Source: Actinomycetota bacterium
Lineage (GTDB): Bacteria; Actinomycetota; Acidimicrobiia; Acidimicrobiales; Acidimicrobiaceae
DNA: 14,797 nt
Direction of reading: 5' to 3'
Assembly (NCBI GenBank): GCA_004366215.1
Contig: SIRY01000116.1
Coordinates: 1 to 14,797 of the forward strand
Below the pieces are notes generated by a model. It ran no database searches, was not told where the DNA came from, and saw nothing but the letters and a program-made list of their open reading frames with translations. The position numbers were made by a program, and so were the translations under genes. Shown here piece by piece: positions 1 to 6,088 of this stretch (positions are counted from its first letter, which is position 1; each line of letters opens with the position of its first letter).

Positions 1-644
1 TCACCGCCGAGCGTTCCTGGCCCGGGGTGCGGGTGGGTCGCATCGACCGGAAGATGGGCGTGAAGGGCATCGACACCGGTGAGCTCATCCTGGAGGAGGT
101 GCGGGTCCCGGCCGAGAACGTCATCGGCGGGATCGGCGGGTTCCGGCTCTGCATGCTCGGGCTCAACGCGATGCGCCCCGTCGTCGCGGCTCGTGGGATC
201 GGTCTCGCCGAAGGCGCGCTCATGTACGCCACGACCTACGTCAAGCAGCGCCCTGCCTTCGGCGGCCACATCGCAGACTTCCAAGGGATCCAGTGGGAGC
301 TTGCCAAGCTCGCAACCGAGATTGAGGCGGCGCGACTGCTCACCTACCGCGCTGCGTGGCTCGCCGACGCAGGGAAGTTTGGGCGCGAGTGGGTCCCGTT
401 CTTGTCGATGTCGAAGTACTACGCCACCGAGCTCGCTGTCCGGGCGAGCTCGGTGGCTGTTCAGCTCCTCGGCGCTGCAGGCTACATGCAGGACCACCCC
501 ACCGAGCTCTACTACCGCGACGCGAAGCAGCTGACGATCGTCGAGGGAACCTCTCAGATCCAGCTCAACCTCATCGCCCGTGGCGTGCTCGATGGCCACC
601 TGTGGTGGGACGACCCCAACGGTGCGTTCACCGCTGGGTGGTAG
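1..644 (+). CDS. Acyl-CoA dehydrogenase, C-terminal part (5' end outside window)
   Basis: FAD-dependent alpha,beta-dehydrogenation of an acyl-CoA thioester, as in fatty-acid or branched-chain acid breakdown, in the cytoplasm. The frame is open from base 3, so the N-terminal domain lies upstream of the window; about 213 residues are visible. The beta-domain end reads MGVKGIDTGELILEEVRVP (from base 54). The C-terminal helical domain carries the family signature RPAFGGHIADFQGIQWELA (from about base 249), followed by EAARLLTYRAA. Near the end, DAKQLTIVEGTSQIQ (from about base 522) contains the glutamate that is the usual catalytic base in the EGTSxIQ motif of this family, then IARGVL. Substrate length cannot be told from this part. 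The gene converges on the GGDEF gene with only 3 bases between the two stop codons. The family is certain; the specific enzyme is not. Confidence 0.93.
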   Translation, partial: TAERSWPGVRVGRIDRKMGVKGIDTGELILEEVRVPAENVIGGIGGFRLCMLGLNAMRPVVAARGIGLAEGALMYATTYVKQRPAFGGHIADFQGIQWELAKLATEIEAARLLTYRAAWLADAGKFGREWVPFLSMSKYYATELAVRASSVAVQLLGAAGYMQDHPTELYYRDAKQLTIVEGTSQIQLNLIARGVLDGHLWWDDPNGAFTAGW

Positions 645-647
645 GCG

Positions 648-2510
648 TCAGCGAAGCGTCGGCGCAGCGAGGAGCCGCGCTCCCGTCGCGAGGGCGACCC
701 CACGCAGCAGGTCGTGGTCGCGAGGGAACGCGTGGGTCGCGACGAGCTCGCAGCCGAGCTCACGCGCGAAGGCGGCGAGCGCCTCGAGCATGCGGCGTTG
801 CTCGCCTCGTAGGTCGACAGCTGACCGACTTCGCGCCGGTCGCAGCGCGATGAGGAGCTGGTCGGGCTCGAGGTGCGCGATCGCCTCGAGTTCCCCTCCA
901 AAGCGGCTTCCAAGGTCGAGGCCGCCCCGCAGGCCGTGGAGCCGTGCTTCGCGCGCGATGGGTGCGGCAGCGACCTTGGCTGTGGCGGTCGGGATGTCGT
1001 CGAGCTCGAAGGTTACCTGGAGCTGTGCTCCGCAGACGTTGGGCTCGAGGGCTTGGACCACGCTGCTCGTCGGATCGAGCGGTCGCAGAGCGATGAACCG
1101 GCCTCCCCGAGGTGAGGCTGCGATGCGCTCGAGGAGGGCGTGGTTGTAGCGATCCGCGGCGTGGAGCTGGCGAAAGTGGTCGCGTAGCTGGTGGCCGAGC
1201 TCGTCGACGAGGACGACCTCCGAGCCGACGCGCTCGCCACTCGTGACCTCGATGAACCCGATCCAGCGTACCTGAGGGGAGAGGGGAGCGTTGGGTCGCT
1301 CGTGGCGAGCCGAGCGGCGCGGTGGCAGGCGGCGGCTCGGAGCTGGTGTTTGGCGAGCGGTGCGCTCGAGGTGGGCGAGCTCGGCCCAGATGGCGCTCGC
1401 GTGATCTGCGCCGCTCGCGATCGCGTGCGAGCGTGCCGAGGCGGCGAGGCGAACGGCGAGGTGGACGCTGTTGCCGTCGACGAGGACGTCGTCGTCGTTG
1501 AGGGTGAGGCTCAGCGAACGGCTGAGGCGACGCGTCGCTCGCCGGTCGTGGATGAGCACGGCGAACTCGTCGCCGCCGACGCGAGCGGCGACGTCGGAGG
1601 GTCCGAGCTCAGCGACGATGCGGTCAGCGACGATCCGCAGCAGTTCGTCGCCGACGTGTGGCCCAAGCGCACGGTTGAGCGTGCCGACGCCGACGACGTC
1701 GATCCAGACGACGCCTGGGAGCGCGCGATCGCCCCAGTGGTGCAAGAGCTCGGTGAGCCCGGCACGGTTGCGCAGTCCGGTCAGGGCGTCGCGGGTGGCA
1801 GCCCAGTGGAGCCACTCCGTCTCGAGGGTGCTCTCGCTTGCATCCCACAGGAGGATGCGCACGAGGTCAGCGTCGAGGACGGTGGCGTCCACCGCGAGGT
1901 AACGCTGCCTCAACCCACGGGCGTCGGCGACGCGCGCGACGCCGGCGTAGCGCCCTCGAGCGCGCACGTGGGCGGCGACCCGGTCGAGGACCTCGCGTGA
2001 GACCGGCAGCTCCGGGGTTCGCCACGACTTGGCGAGCAGCGCCCCGGCGTCGACGCCGAGGAGGCGCGCTGCGTGGGCGTTGACGTAGGTGATCGCGCCG
2101 GTCTGGTTCGTCGTGACGAGACCGATCGGCAGGTGCCACAGCGCGAGTGAGGCGGCGCTCGCGCTGCTCGACGGCCAGCCTCGCCGCGCAGCGATGCGCC
2201 GCTCGAGCTCGAGGCTCGTCGACTCACGGCGAGCTGCGGCCGTCGCACGCTGCGTCTCGTAGAACCGTTCCCGAAGGAGGACGTTCGCAGCGCTTCGCAC
2301 CGCGGAGGCGAGCTGCTCGTCCGGTCCGCCTGCCACGGTGGCGCTGCCTGAGGCTCGACCGTCGTGGATGACCACGTCGAGACCGTGGCTCGCCGCGAGG
2401 CGTCGCAGGCGCTCGAGGCGGGGCCCCGCCGGTTCGAGGGCGGCGAGGATCGCCGAGATCGCGGCGTAGGCGGACGGCTCGGGGGGCGCTAGGTCACCGT
2501 TTGTGCGCAC
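648..2510 (-). CDS. PAS-GGDEF protein with a degenerate EAL-like C-terminal domain
   Basis: 620-residue probable cyclic-di-GMP signalling protein. Residues about 124-228 form a PAS-like sensor (LPIGLVTTNQTGAITYVNAH). Residues about 239-365 form a GGDEF domain starting RDALTGLRNR, with an intact VGGDEF at 311-316. Its metal region is weakened: the usual DxD-FK-ND reads DVVGVGTLNR (271-280), keeping only the first Asp and the Asn. No RxxD inhibitory site precedes GGDEF (GPSD instead). Residues about 411-620 follow the outline of an EAL domain but have lost its chemistry. The DDFG region reads LDLGSRFGG (531-539), the catalytic Lys of KID is missing (DQLLIA, 550-555), and the VVAEG Glu is replaced (LVATH, 589-593). 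No membrane segments are evident. Inference: the EAL-like part is not a phosphodiesterase and may bind nucleotide or partner. The GTG start fits a leaderless promoter 6 bases upstream. It is divergent from the GGDEF-EAL gene. Confidence 0.88.
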   Translation of the reverse strand: MRTNGDLAPPEPSAYAAISAILAALEPAGPRLERLRRLAASHGLDVVIHDGRASGSATVAGGPDEQLASAVRSAANVLLRERFYETQRATAAARRESTSLELERRIAARRGWPSSSASAASLALWHLPIGLVTTNQTGAITYVNAHAARLLGVDAGALLAKSWRTPELPVSREVLDRVAAHVRARGRYAGVARVADARGLRQRYLAVDATVLDADLVRILLWDASESTLETEWLHWAATRDALTGLRNRAGLTELLHHWGDRALPGVVWIDVVGVGTLNRALGPHVGDELLRIVADRIVAELGPSDVAARVGGDEFAVLIHDRRATRRLSRSLSLTLNDDDVLVDGNSVHLAVRLAASARSHAIASGADHASAIWAELAHLERTARQTPAPSRRLPPRRSARHERPNAPLSPQVRWIGFIEVTSGERVGSEVVLVDELGHQLRDHFRQLHAADRYNHALLERIAASPRGGRFIALRPLDPTSSVVQALEPNVCGAQLQVTFELDDIPTATAKVAAAPIAREARLHGLRGGLDLGSRFGGELEAIAHLEPDQLLIALRPARSRSAVDLRGEQRRMLEALAAFARELGCELVATHAFPRDHDLLRGVALATGARLLAAPTLR

Positions 2511-2511
2511 A
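2502..2511. repeat. 10-bp perfect palindrome over the GGDEF gene start codon
   Basis: TGTGCGCACA reads the same on both strands and covers the GTG start (2510-2508 on the minus strand). It could be a small operator or an RNA hairpin at the 5' end of a leaderless message, or chance. No regulator binding site of this exact form is claimed. Confidence 0.3.
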
Positions 2512-2516
2512 CACGG

Positions 2517-2522
2517 ATGGTA
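2517..2522 (-). promoter_or_regulatory. -10-like TACCAT, leaderless start of the PAS-GGDEF gene
   Basis: On the minus strand TACCAT is followed by exactly six bases (CCGTGT) and then the GTG start codon at 2510. TANNNT six to seven bases before the start is the known arrangement for leaderless actinobacterial transcripts. No Shine-Dalgarno sequence is visible and no good -35 hexamer was found. It forms a 6-bp inverted repeat with the plus-strand TACCAT at 2531-2536. Confidence 0.55.
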
Positions 2523-2530
2523 GCAGCGAG

Positions 2531-2536
2531 TACCAT
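2531..2536 (+). promoter_or_regulatory. Possible -10 element (TACCAT) for the GGDEF-EAL gene
   Basis: TACCAT on the plus strand mirrors the minus-strand TACCAT eight bases away. Transcription starting near 2543 would give a leader of about 59 bases with a Shine-Dalgarno sequence before the ATG at 2602. The -35 region is not recognisable, so this is an inference from symmetry and position. Confidence 0.4.
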
Positions 2537-2551
2537 TGCTCTGAGACGGAT

Positions 2552-2569
2552 GTTAAACGTTCGTTGAAC
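2552..2569 (+). promoter_or_regulatory. Direct repeat GTTRAAC x2, 11 bases apart, possible operator
   Basis: GTTAAAC (2552-2558) and GTTGAAC (2563-2569) are repeated with an 11-base period, about one helical turn, inside an A/T-rich island in otherwise very GC-rich DNA. The island lies in the probable 5' leader of the GGDEF-EAL gene and upstream of the divergent gene's promoter. The repeat and base composition are seen directly; a role as a regulator site is inferred. Confidence 0.4.
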
Positions 2570-2591
2570 TCGTGACGTGCGCGCTGACGGT

Positions 2592-2600
2592 GGGAGGGAG
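2592..2600 (+). promoter_or_regulatory. Ribosome-binding site deciding the GGDEF-EAL start
   Basis: GGGAGGGAG ends one base before ATG 2602. The frame is also open from a GTG at 2572, but that codon has no purine-rich sequence in front of it, so ATG 2602 was chosen. Core GGAGG to ATG spacing is short (four bases). Confidence 0.6.
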
Positions 2601-2601
2601 C

Positions 2602-5037
2602 ATGACGCCCTGGCGAGTGCTCCGGCCCGAGCTCCCGGCGCACTCCCTGCGCTCTCCAGACGCCATGGCGGCGTACCGGGCGATCTCGCAGGCGCTGTCG
2701 CTGCCGCGCCCCCCAGGCCAGCTCGCTGACGGCGTGCGTGAGGTCCTCGCTCAGCACCTCGGGATCGAGACCGCGGTGCTCGTGATTCGCGATGAGCTGG
2801 AGCGTCTTGGGCCGTGGCTGGGAACGCCGCCTGATGGCCTCGTGGGTCTCCCGATGAGTGTGATCGACGACGCGCTCAGTGGTGAGCTTGCGCTCCTCGA
2901 GCGCGACTCGACGCGCGTCGTGTGCGTGCGTGTGAGCAGGCGGTGTGTGCTCGTCGGTCGAGCGCCTGGGTCGCCTGAGTCGCTCAGCGTGTTGGCGCGA
3001 GTAGCGCCTGCGCTCGGTCTCGCACTGCGAGCGGCAGAGCTCGTCGAGGATCGCAGGCTCGACGAGCGGCTCGATCGCGCGCTCAGGCTGGCCGCTCGGG
3101 CCACGGGGCGCCCGCCCGCTGAGCGGTGGCAGCTGCTCGCTCGACTCGCGCGCCGTATCCTGGGAGCAGACGTGAGCGTCGAGGTTCGTGAGCGTCTCGG
3201 GGAGACCCTCGCGGTCGCCAGCCTCGTGGGCGACCCTGTGGTCCTCGAGAGGGAGCTCGCGCTCGGTCGCGGTATTGCTGGCTGGGTGGTCCGCGAGCGG
3301 CGGAGCGTCGTGGTGGGCTCGAGCTCCCAGGGCGTCACCGATCCTGCCGGGGCGGCCGTCGAGCTCCGGGGCTCGGGCGAGGCCGAGAGCGCACTCGTCG
3401 TGCCGCTCGTCGGGGAGGCCGGGGTACTCGGCGTCGTGGCGGCGTTCCACGCGATGCCGATGCGCTTTGGAGGGCGCGAGCGCACCGCGCTCGAGCAGCT
3501 TGCTCGAGTCGTCGTGCTCTGGGAGGCTGAGGTGCGATCACGTCACGCCGCAGGGGGCTTGAACGCTGCGCAGCGGCTCGCGGTCTTCCGTGGGCTTGGC
3601 ATGGAGGTCACCGTGGAGGCTGCGTCGCGGCGGTGGCGCTTCGGGGAGGTCTCTCGCCACGATGCGCGTGCCGAAGAGGTCGTGCTCGGACCCGAGGCGC
3701 GCATCGTCGTTCGAGGGAGTGCTGAGCTCCGCGAAGGGGCTGTGACGTCGCTGCGGGAAGGGGCTGACCGCGATCCTCTGACCGGCGTGCTCCACCGCCA
3801 GGCCTTCCTCGCCCGAGCTGAGGCCGTCGTCGAGGGTCTGGCGGCGAGGGGCCGAGCGTGCGTCATCCTCGTCGACGTCGATCGGCTCGCAGAGATCAAC
3901 GCGCGTGAGGGGACCGTCGCCGGGGATCGAGAGCTCGTCCGCGTCGCCGCAGCCTTGCTCGCCGCGGCGCCGCCTCGAGCGCTCGTCGGCAGGCTCGGCG
4001 GAGACGAGTTCGCGATCCTCCTCGCGCTCGAGGAGGGCGTCTCGAGCGCGAGGCACGCGCGACTCCAGGTCGCCGAGGCGCTCGAGCGCCATCGGGTGAG
4101 CGTCTCACTTGGGTCGGCACTCATCGAGGCCGGTGGGGACGTGCGCGAGGGCCTCGCGCGGGCCGAGGGTGAGCTCCTCGCAGACGAGCAGCGACGTGGC
4201 GTCGCCCGTCTCGAGCGGGTCGGCTCTGCGGTCGACGCGACGAGCGTGCAGCTCGCACCTGAGTTGGCTCGCGCCCTCGAGGGTGACCAGCGCGGCGGCG
4301 TCGTCTTCGCGGCCCTCCAGCCACTCGTCGAGCTCGAGTCTCGACGAGTGGTGGGCGTCGAAGCGCTCGCACGGTGGGACCACCCTCGCCGCGGGCTCGT
4401 GAGCCCCGCGCTCTTCCTGCCGGTCGCCGTGCAGCTGCGGCTCGTTGACCGCCTCGATGAGGTTGTTCGCCGTGCGGCGCTCGCTGACGTCGGCTGGCTC
4501 GCCCAACGTGGCCTCGGCGACGACCTTCGGGTCTCGTTCAACCTGTCGGCGGCGAGCGCGCTCGAGCGTGGCGTCGCTGGGCGCCTGACGGAGCTCGTCG
4601 AACAGTCTGGGGTTGCGCCCGGGCGGGTCGTCGTCGAGCTCACAGAGTCGGAGATCTCGACGTCGATGCTCGAGCGTATCCGGCGCACGCTCGACGCGTT
4701 GCGCCGGCATGGGCTGGCCGTCGCACTGGACGACTTCGGCGTCGGGACCTCGTCGCTGCGCCACCTCGCGAGCCTGCCAGTCGATGAGATCAAGATCGAC
4801 CAGGCGTTCGTGCGGCAGGTCACGTCTCGGGAGGGGGCGCGGCTCATCGAGGGTATCGTCGCGCTCGCGCGGCGCCTCGGCGTCGCCGTCGTCGCGGAGG
4901 GTGTCGAGGACGACGCGAGCGCTCGCAGGTTGTTCGAGCTCGGCGTCGCCTACGGTCAGGGCTTCCACTTCGCACGCCCGATGCGGGCGGCCGAGCTCGA
5001 GCGGTGGCTTCGCCGCGGCAGAGGGCGTCGTCGCTAG
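2602..5037 (+). CDS. GAF-GGDEF-EAL cyclic-di-GMP cyclase/phosphodiesterase
   Basis: 811-residue cytoplasmic protein that may make and break cyclic-di-GMP. The N-terminal 150 residues are unassigned, possibly a divergent GAF-like sensor. A GAF-like domain covers about 170-312 (LGRGIAGWVVRERRSVVVGS, then ALVVPLVGEAGVLGVVAAF). GGDEF covers about 386-510: DPLTGVLHR, metal-site DVD at 425-427, IN at 432-433 and LGGDEF at 465-470; the RxxD inhibitory site is absent. The EAL domain (about 565-803) looks catalytically complete: VEALARW (586-592), FNLS (646-649), VELTESE (678-684), DDFG (710-713), KID (731-733), VVAEGVE (763-769) and GQGF (785-788). Inference: phosphodiesterase activity is likely; cyclase activity is possible. 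It is divergent from the PAS-GGDEF gene, and its stop codon is the first half of a probable trpD -10 element. Confidence 0.93.
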   Translation: MTPWRVLRPELPAHSLRSPDAMAAYRAISQALSLPRPPGQLADGVREVLAQHLGIETAVLVIRDELERLGPWLGTPPDGLVGLPMSVIDDALSGELALLERDSTRVVCVRVSRRCVLVGRAPGSPESLSVLARVAPALGLALRAAELVEDRRLDERLDRALRLAARATGRPPAERWQLLARLARRILGADVSVEVRERLGETLAVASLVGDPVVLERELALGRGIAGWVVRERRSVVVGSSSQGVTDPAGAAVELRGSGEAESALVVPLVGEAGVLGVVAAFHAMPMRFGGRERTALEQLARVVVLWEAEVRSRHAAGGLNAAQRLAVFRGLGMEVTVEAASRRWRFGEVSRHDARAEEVVLGPEARIVVRGSAELREGAVTSLREGADRDPLTGVLHRQAFLARAEAVVEGLAARGRACVILVDVDRLAEINAREGTVAGDRELVRVAAALLAAAPPRALVGRLGGDEFAILLALEEGVSSARHARLQVAEALERHRVSVSLGSALIEAGGDVREGLARAEGELLADEQRRGVARLERVGSAVDATSVQLAPELARALEGDQRGGVVFAALQPLVELESRRVVGVEALARWDHPRRGLVSPALFLPVAVQLRLVDRLDEVVRRAALADVGWLAQRGLGDDLRVSFNLSAASALERGVAGRLTELVEQSGVAPGRVVVELTESEISTSMLERIRRTLDALRRHGLAVALDDFGVGTSSLRHLASLPVDEIKIDQAFVRQVTSREGARLIEGIVALARRLGVAVVAEGVEDDASARRLFELGVAYGQGFHFARPMRAAELERWLRRGRGRRR
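4321..4351 (+). repeat. 12-bp perfect inverted repeat inside the EAL coding region
   Basis: Left arm 4321-4332 (CCACTCGTCGAG) and right arm 4340-4351 are exact reverse complements around a 7-base loop. It encodes residues around QPLVELESRRVV just before the EAL motif. No T-tract follows, so it is not a standard terminator. It may be a byproduct of the abundant CTCGAG/GAGCTC words in this genome or a genuine mRNA hairpin. Confidence 0.45.
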
Positions 5038-5040
5038 CCT
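5035..5040 (+). promoter_or_regulatory. -10-like TAGCCT for trpD, sharing the upstream stop codon
   Basis: TAGCCT is followed by seven bases (TAGAGCC) and ATG 5048. Its first three bases are the TAG stop codon of the GGDEF-EAL gene. There is no Shine-Dalgarno sequence in the 10-base gap, which fits a leaderless trpD transcript; read-through from upstream remains possible. Confidence 0.45.
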
Positions 5041-5047
5041 TAGAGCC

Positions 5048-6088
5048 ATGGTCGAGACACAGCGGTCCTGGGGTGCGATGCTCGAAGGACTCCTCGGCGG
5101 CAGACACCTCACTCGTGAGGAGGCGCACGAGTTCCTCGACGCGGTGCTCGACGGCGAGGTGGACCCCGCTGTGGTGGCGGGCGTCCTCGTAGCCTTGCGC
5201 GTGACCGGCGAGGAGGCCGAGGAGCTTGCCGGGTTCGCCGAGGCGATGGTGGACCACATGGTCCCAGTTCGCACGCCCGGGCCGGTGCTCGACACCTGCG
5301 GGACGGGGGGCGACCGCTCAGGGACGATCAACGTCTCGACAGGGGCTGCGCTCGTCGCGGCGGCCTGTGGCGCTCGAGTGCTCAAGCACGGTGGGCGGGC
5401 ATCTTCGTCGCTCGCAGGATCTGCTGACGTGCTCGAGGCTCTCGGGGTGCCGACGCAGCTCGGAGCCGAGGAGCTCTACGCCGCCCTCGAGCGCACCGGC
5501 TTTGGCTTCGCCTTCGCGCCGCGCTTCCACCCAGCCATGGCCAACGTCGCACCCGTGCGGCGAGCGCTCGGCATCCCGACGGCGTTCAACCTGCTCGGGC
5601 CTCTCGTCAACCCGGGCCGAGCCCGGAGCCAGCTCGTCGGAGTGTGGCACGAGGCGTACCTCGAACCAGTGGCTCGAGTGCTCAGCGCCATCGGGGTCCG
5701 GCGCGCCCTCGTGGTCCATGCGGCGGACGGGCTCGATGAGATCTCGATCGCAGCGCCGACGCTGACCCTCGAGCTCCACGCCGATGGGAAAGGCTCGGTG
5801 GAGCTCGTACGAAGCCAGCTCACGCCTCTGGCGCTCGGACTGCGAGAGACGCCGCGTGGCTCAGTGCGAGGCGGGACGGCGCGAGAGAACGCCACCATCC
5901 TCGAAGAGGTGCTCGAGGGGCGCCGCACCGACGCCGCGCTCGACATCGTGGTGGTCAACGCCGGCGCCGCGCTCTGGGTGGGGGGACTCGCCGCATCGAT
6001 CCTCGAAGGGATCGAGCAGGCGCGAGAGGCGATCCGGAGCGGTCGCGCGGGAGAGACGCTCGCGCGGGTTCGCTCGTTCGAGAGCTGA
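5048..6088 (+). CDS. trpD: Anthranilate phosphoribosyltransferase TrpD
   Basis: Second step of tryptophan synthesis: transfers the phosphoribosyl group of PRPP to anthranilate, cytoplasmic. 346 residues, the usual length. Helical N-terminal domain (LTREEAHEFLDAVLDGEVDP), then the PRPP loop GTGGD (85-89), NVSTG (95-99), the KHG loop at 113-127, VRRALGIPTAFNLLGPLVNP (170-189) with the likely anthranilate-binding Arg 171, the metal-binding DE pair (230-231), and VNAGAALW (303-310). ATG 5048 is preferred over the longer open frame because the protein then begins at the family's normal N-terminus. Odd point: the near-invariant Asn of KHGNR is Gly here (residue 116, KHGGR). No other trp gene is nearby and no leader peptide or attenuator is visible. 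The last 228 bases overlap the opposite-strand nuclease gene. Confidence 0.96.
   Translation: MVETQRSWGAMLEGLLGGRHLTREEAHEFLDAVLDGEVDPAVVAGVLVALRVTGEEAEELAGFAEAMVDHMVPVRTPGPVLDTCGTGGDRSGTINVSTGAALVAAACGARVLKHGGRASSSLAGSADVLEALGVPTQLGAEELYAALERTGFGFAFAPRFHPAMANVAPVRRALGIPTAFNLLGPLVNPGRARSQLVGVWHEAYLEPVARVLSAIGVRRALVVHAADGLDEISIAAPTLTLELHADGKGSVELVRSQLTPLALGLRETPRGSVRGGTARENATILEEVLEGRRTDAALDIVVVNAGAALWVGGLAASILEGIEQAREAIRSGRAGETLARVRSFES

Noticed and set aside
1191..2000. Plus-strand open frame (269 codons) opposite the PAS-GGDEF gene
   Set aside because: Asp/Glu/Val/Ala-rich mirror of a GC-rich coding region; no homology recognised.
3543..4847. Minus-strand open frame (434 codons) opposite the GGDEF-EAL gene
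   Set aside because: Ser/Arg/Thr-rich shadow of a gene with intact motifs; no start signal or recognisable domain.
4613..5047. N-terminal extension of TrpD to 4613
   Set aside because: It overlaps the EAL coding region in another frame; TrpD normally starts near ATG 5048.
5038..5047. Tryptophan attenuator or T-box before trpD
   Set aside because: The gap is only 10 bases; there is no leader peptide, hairpin series or T-box element.
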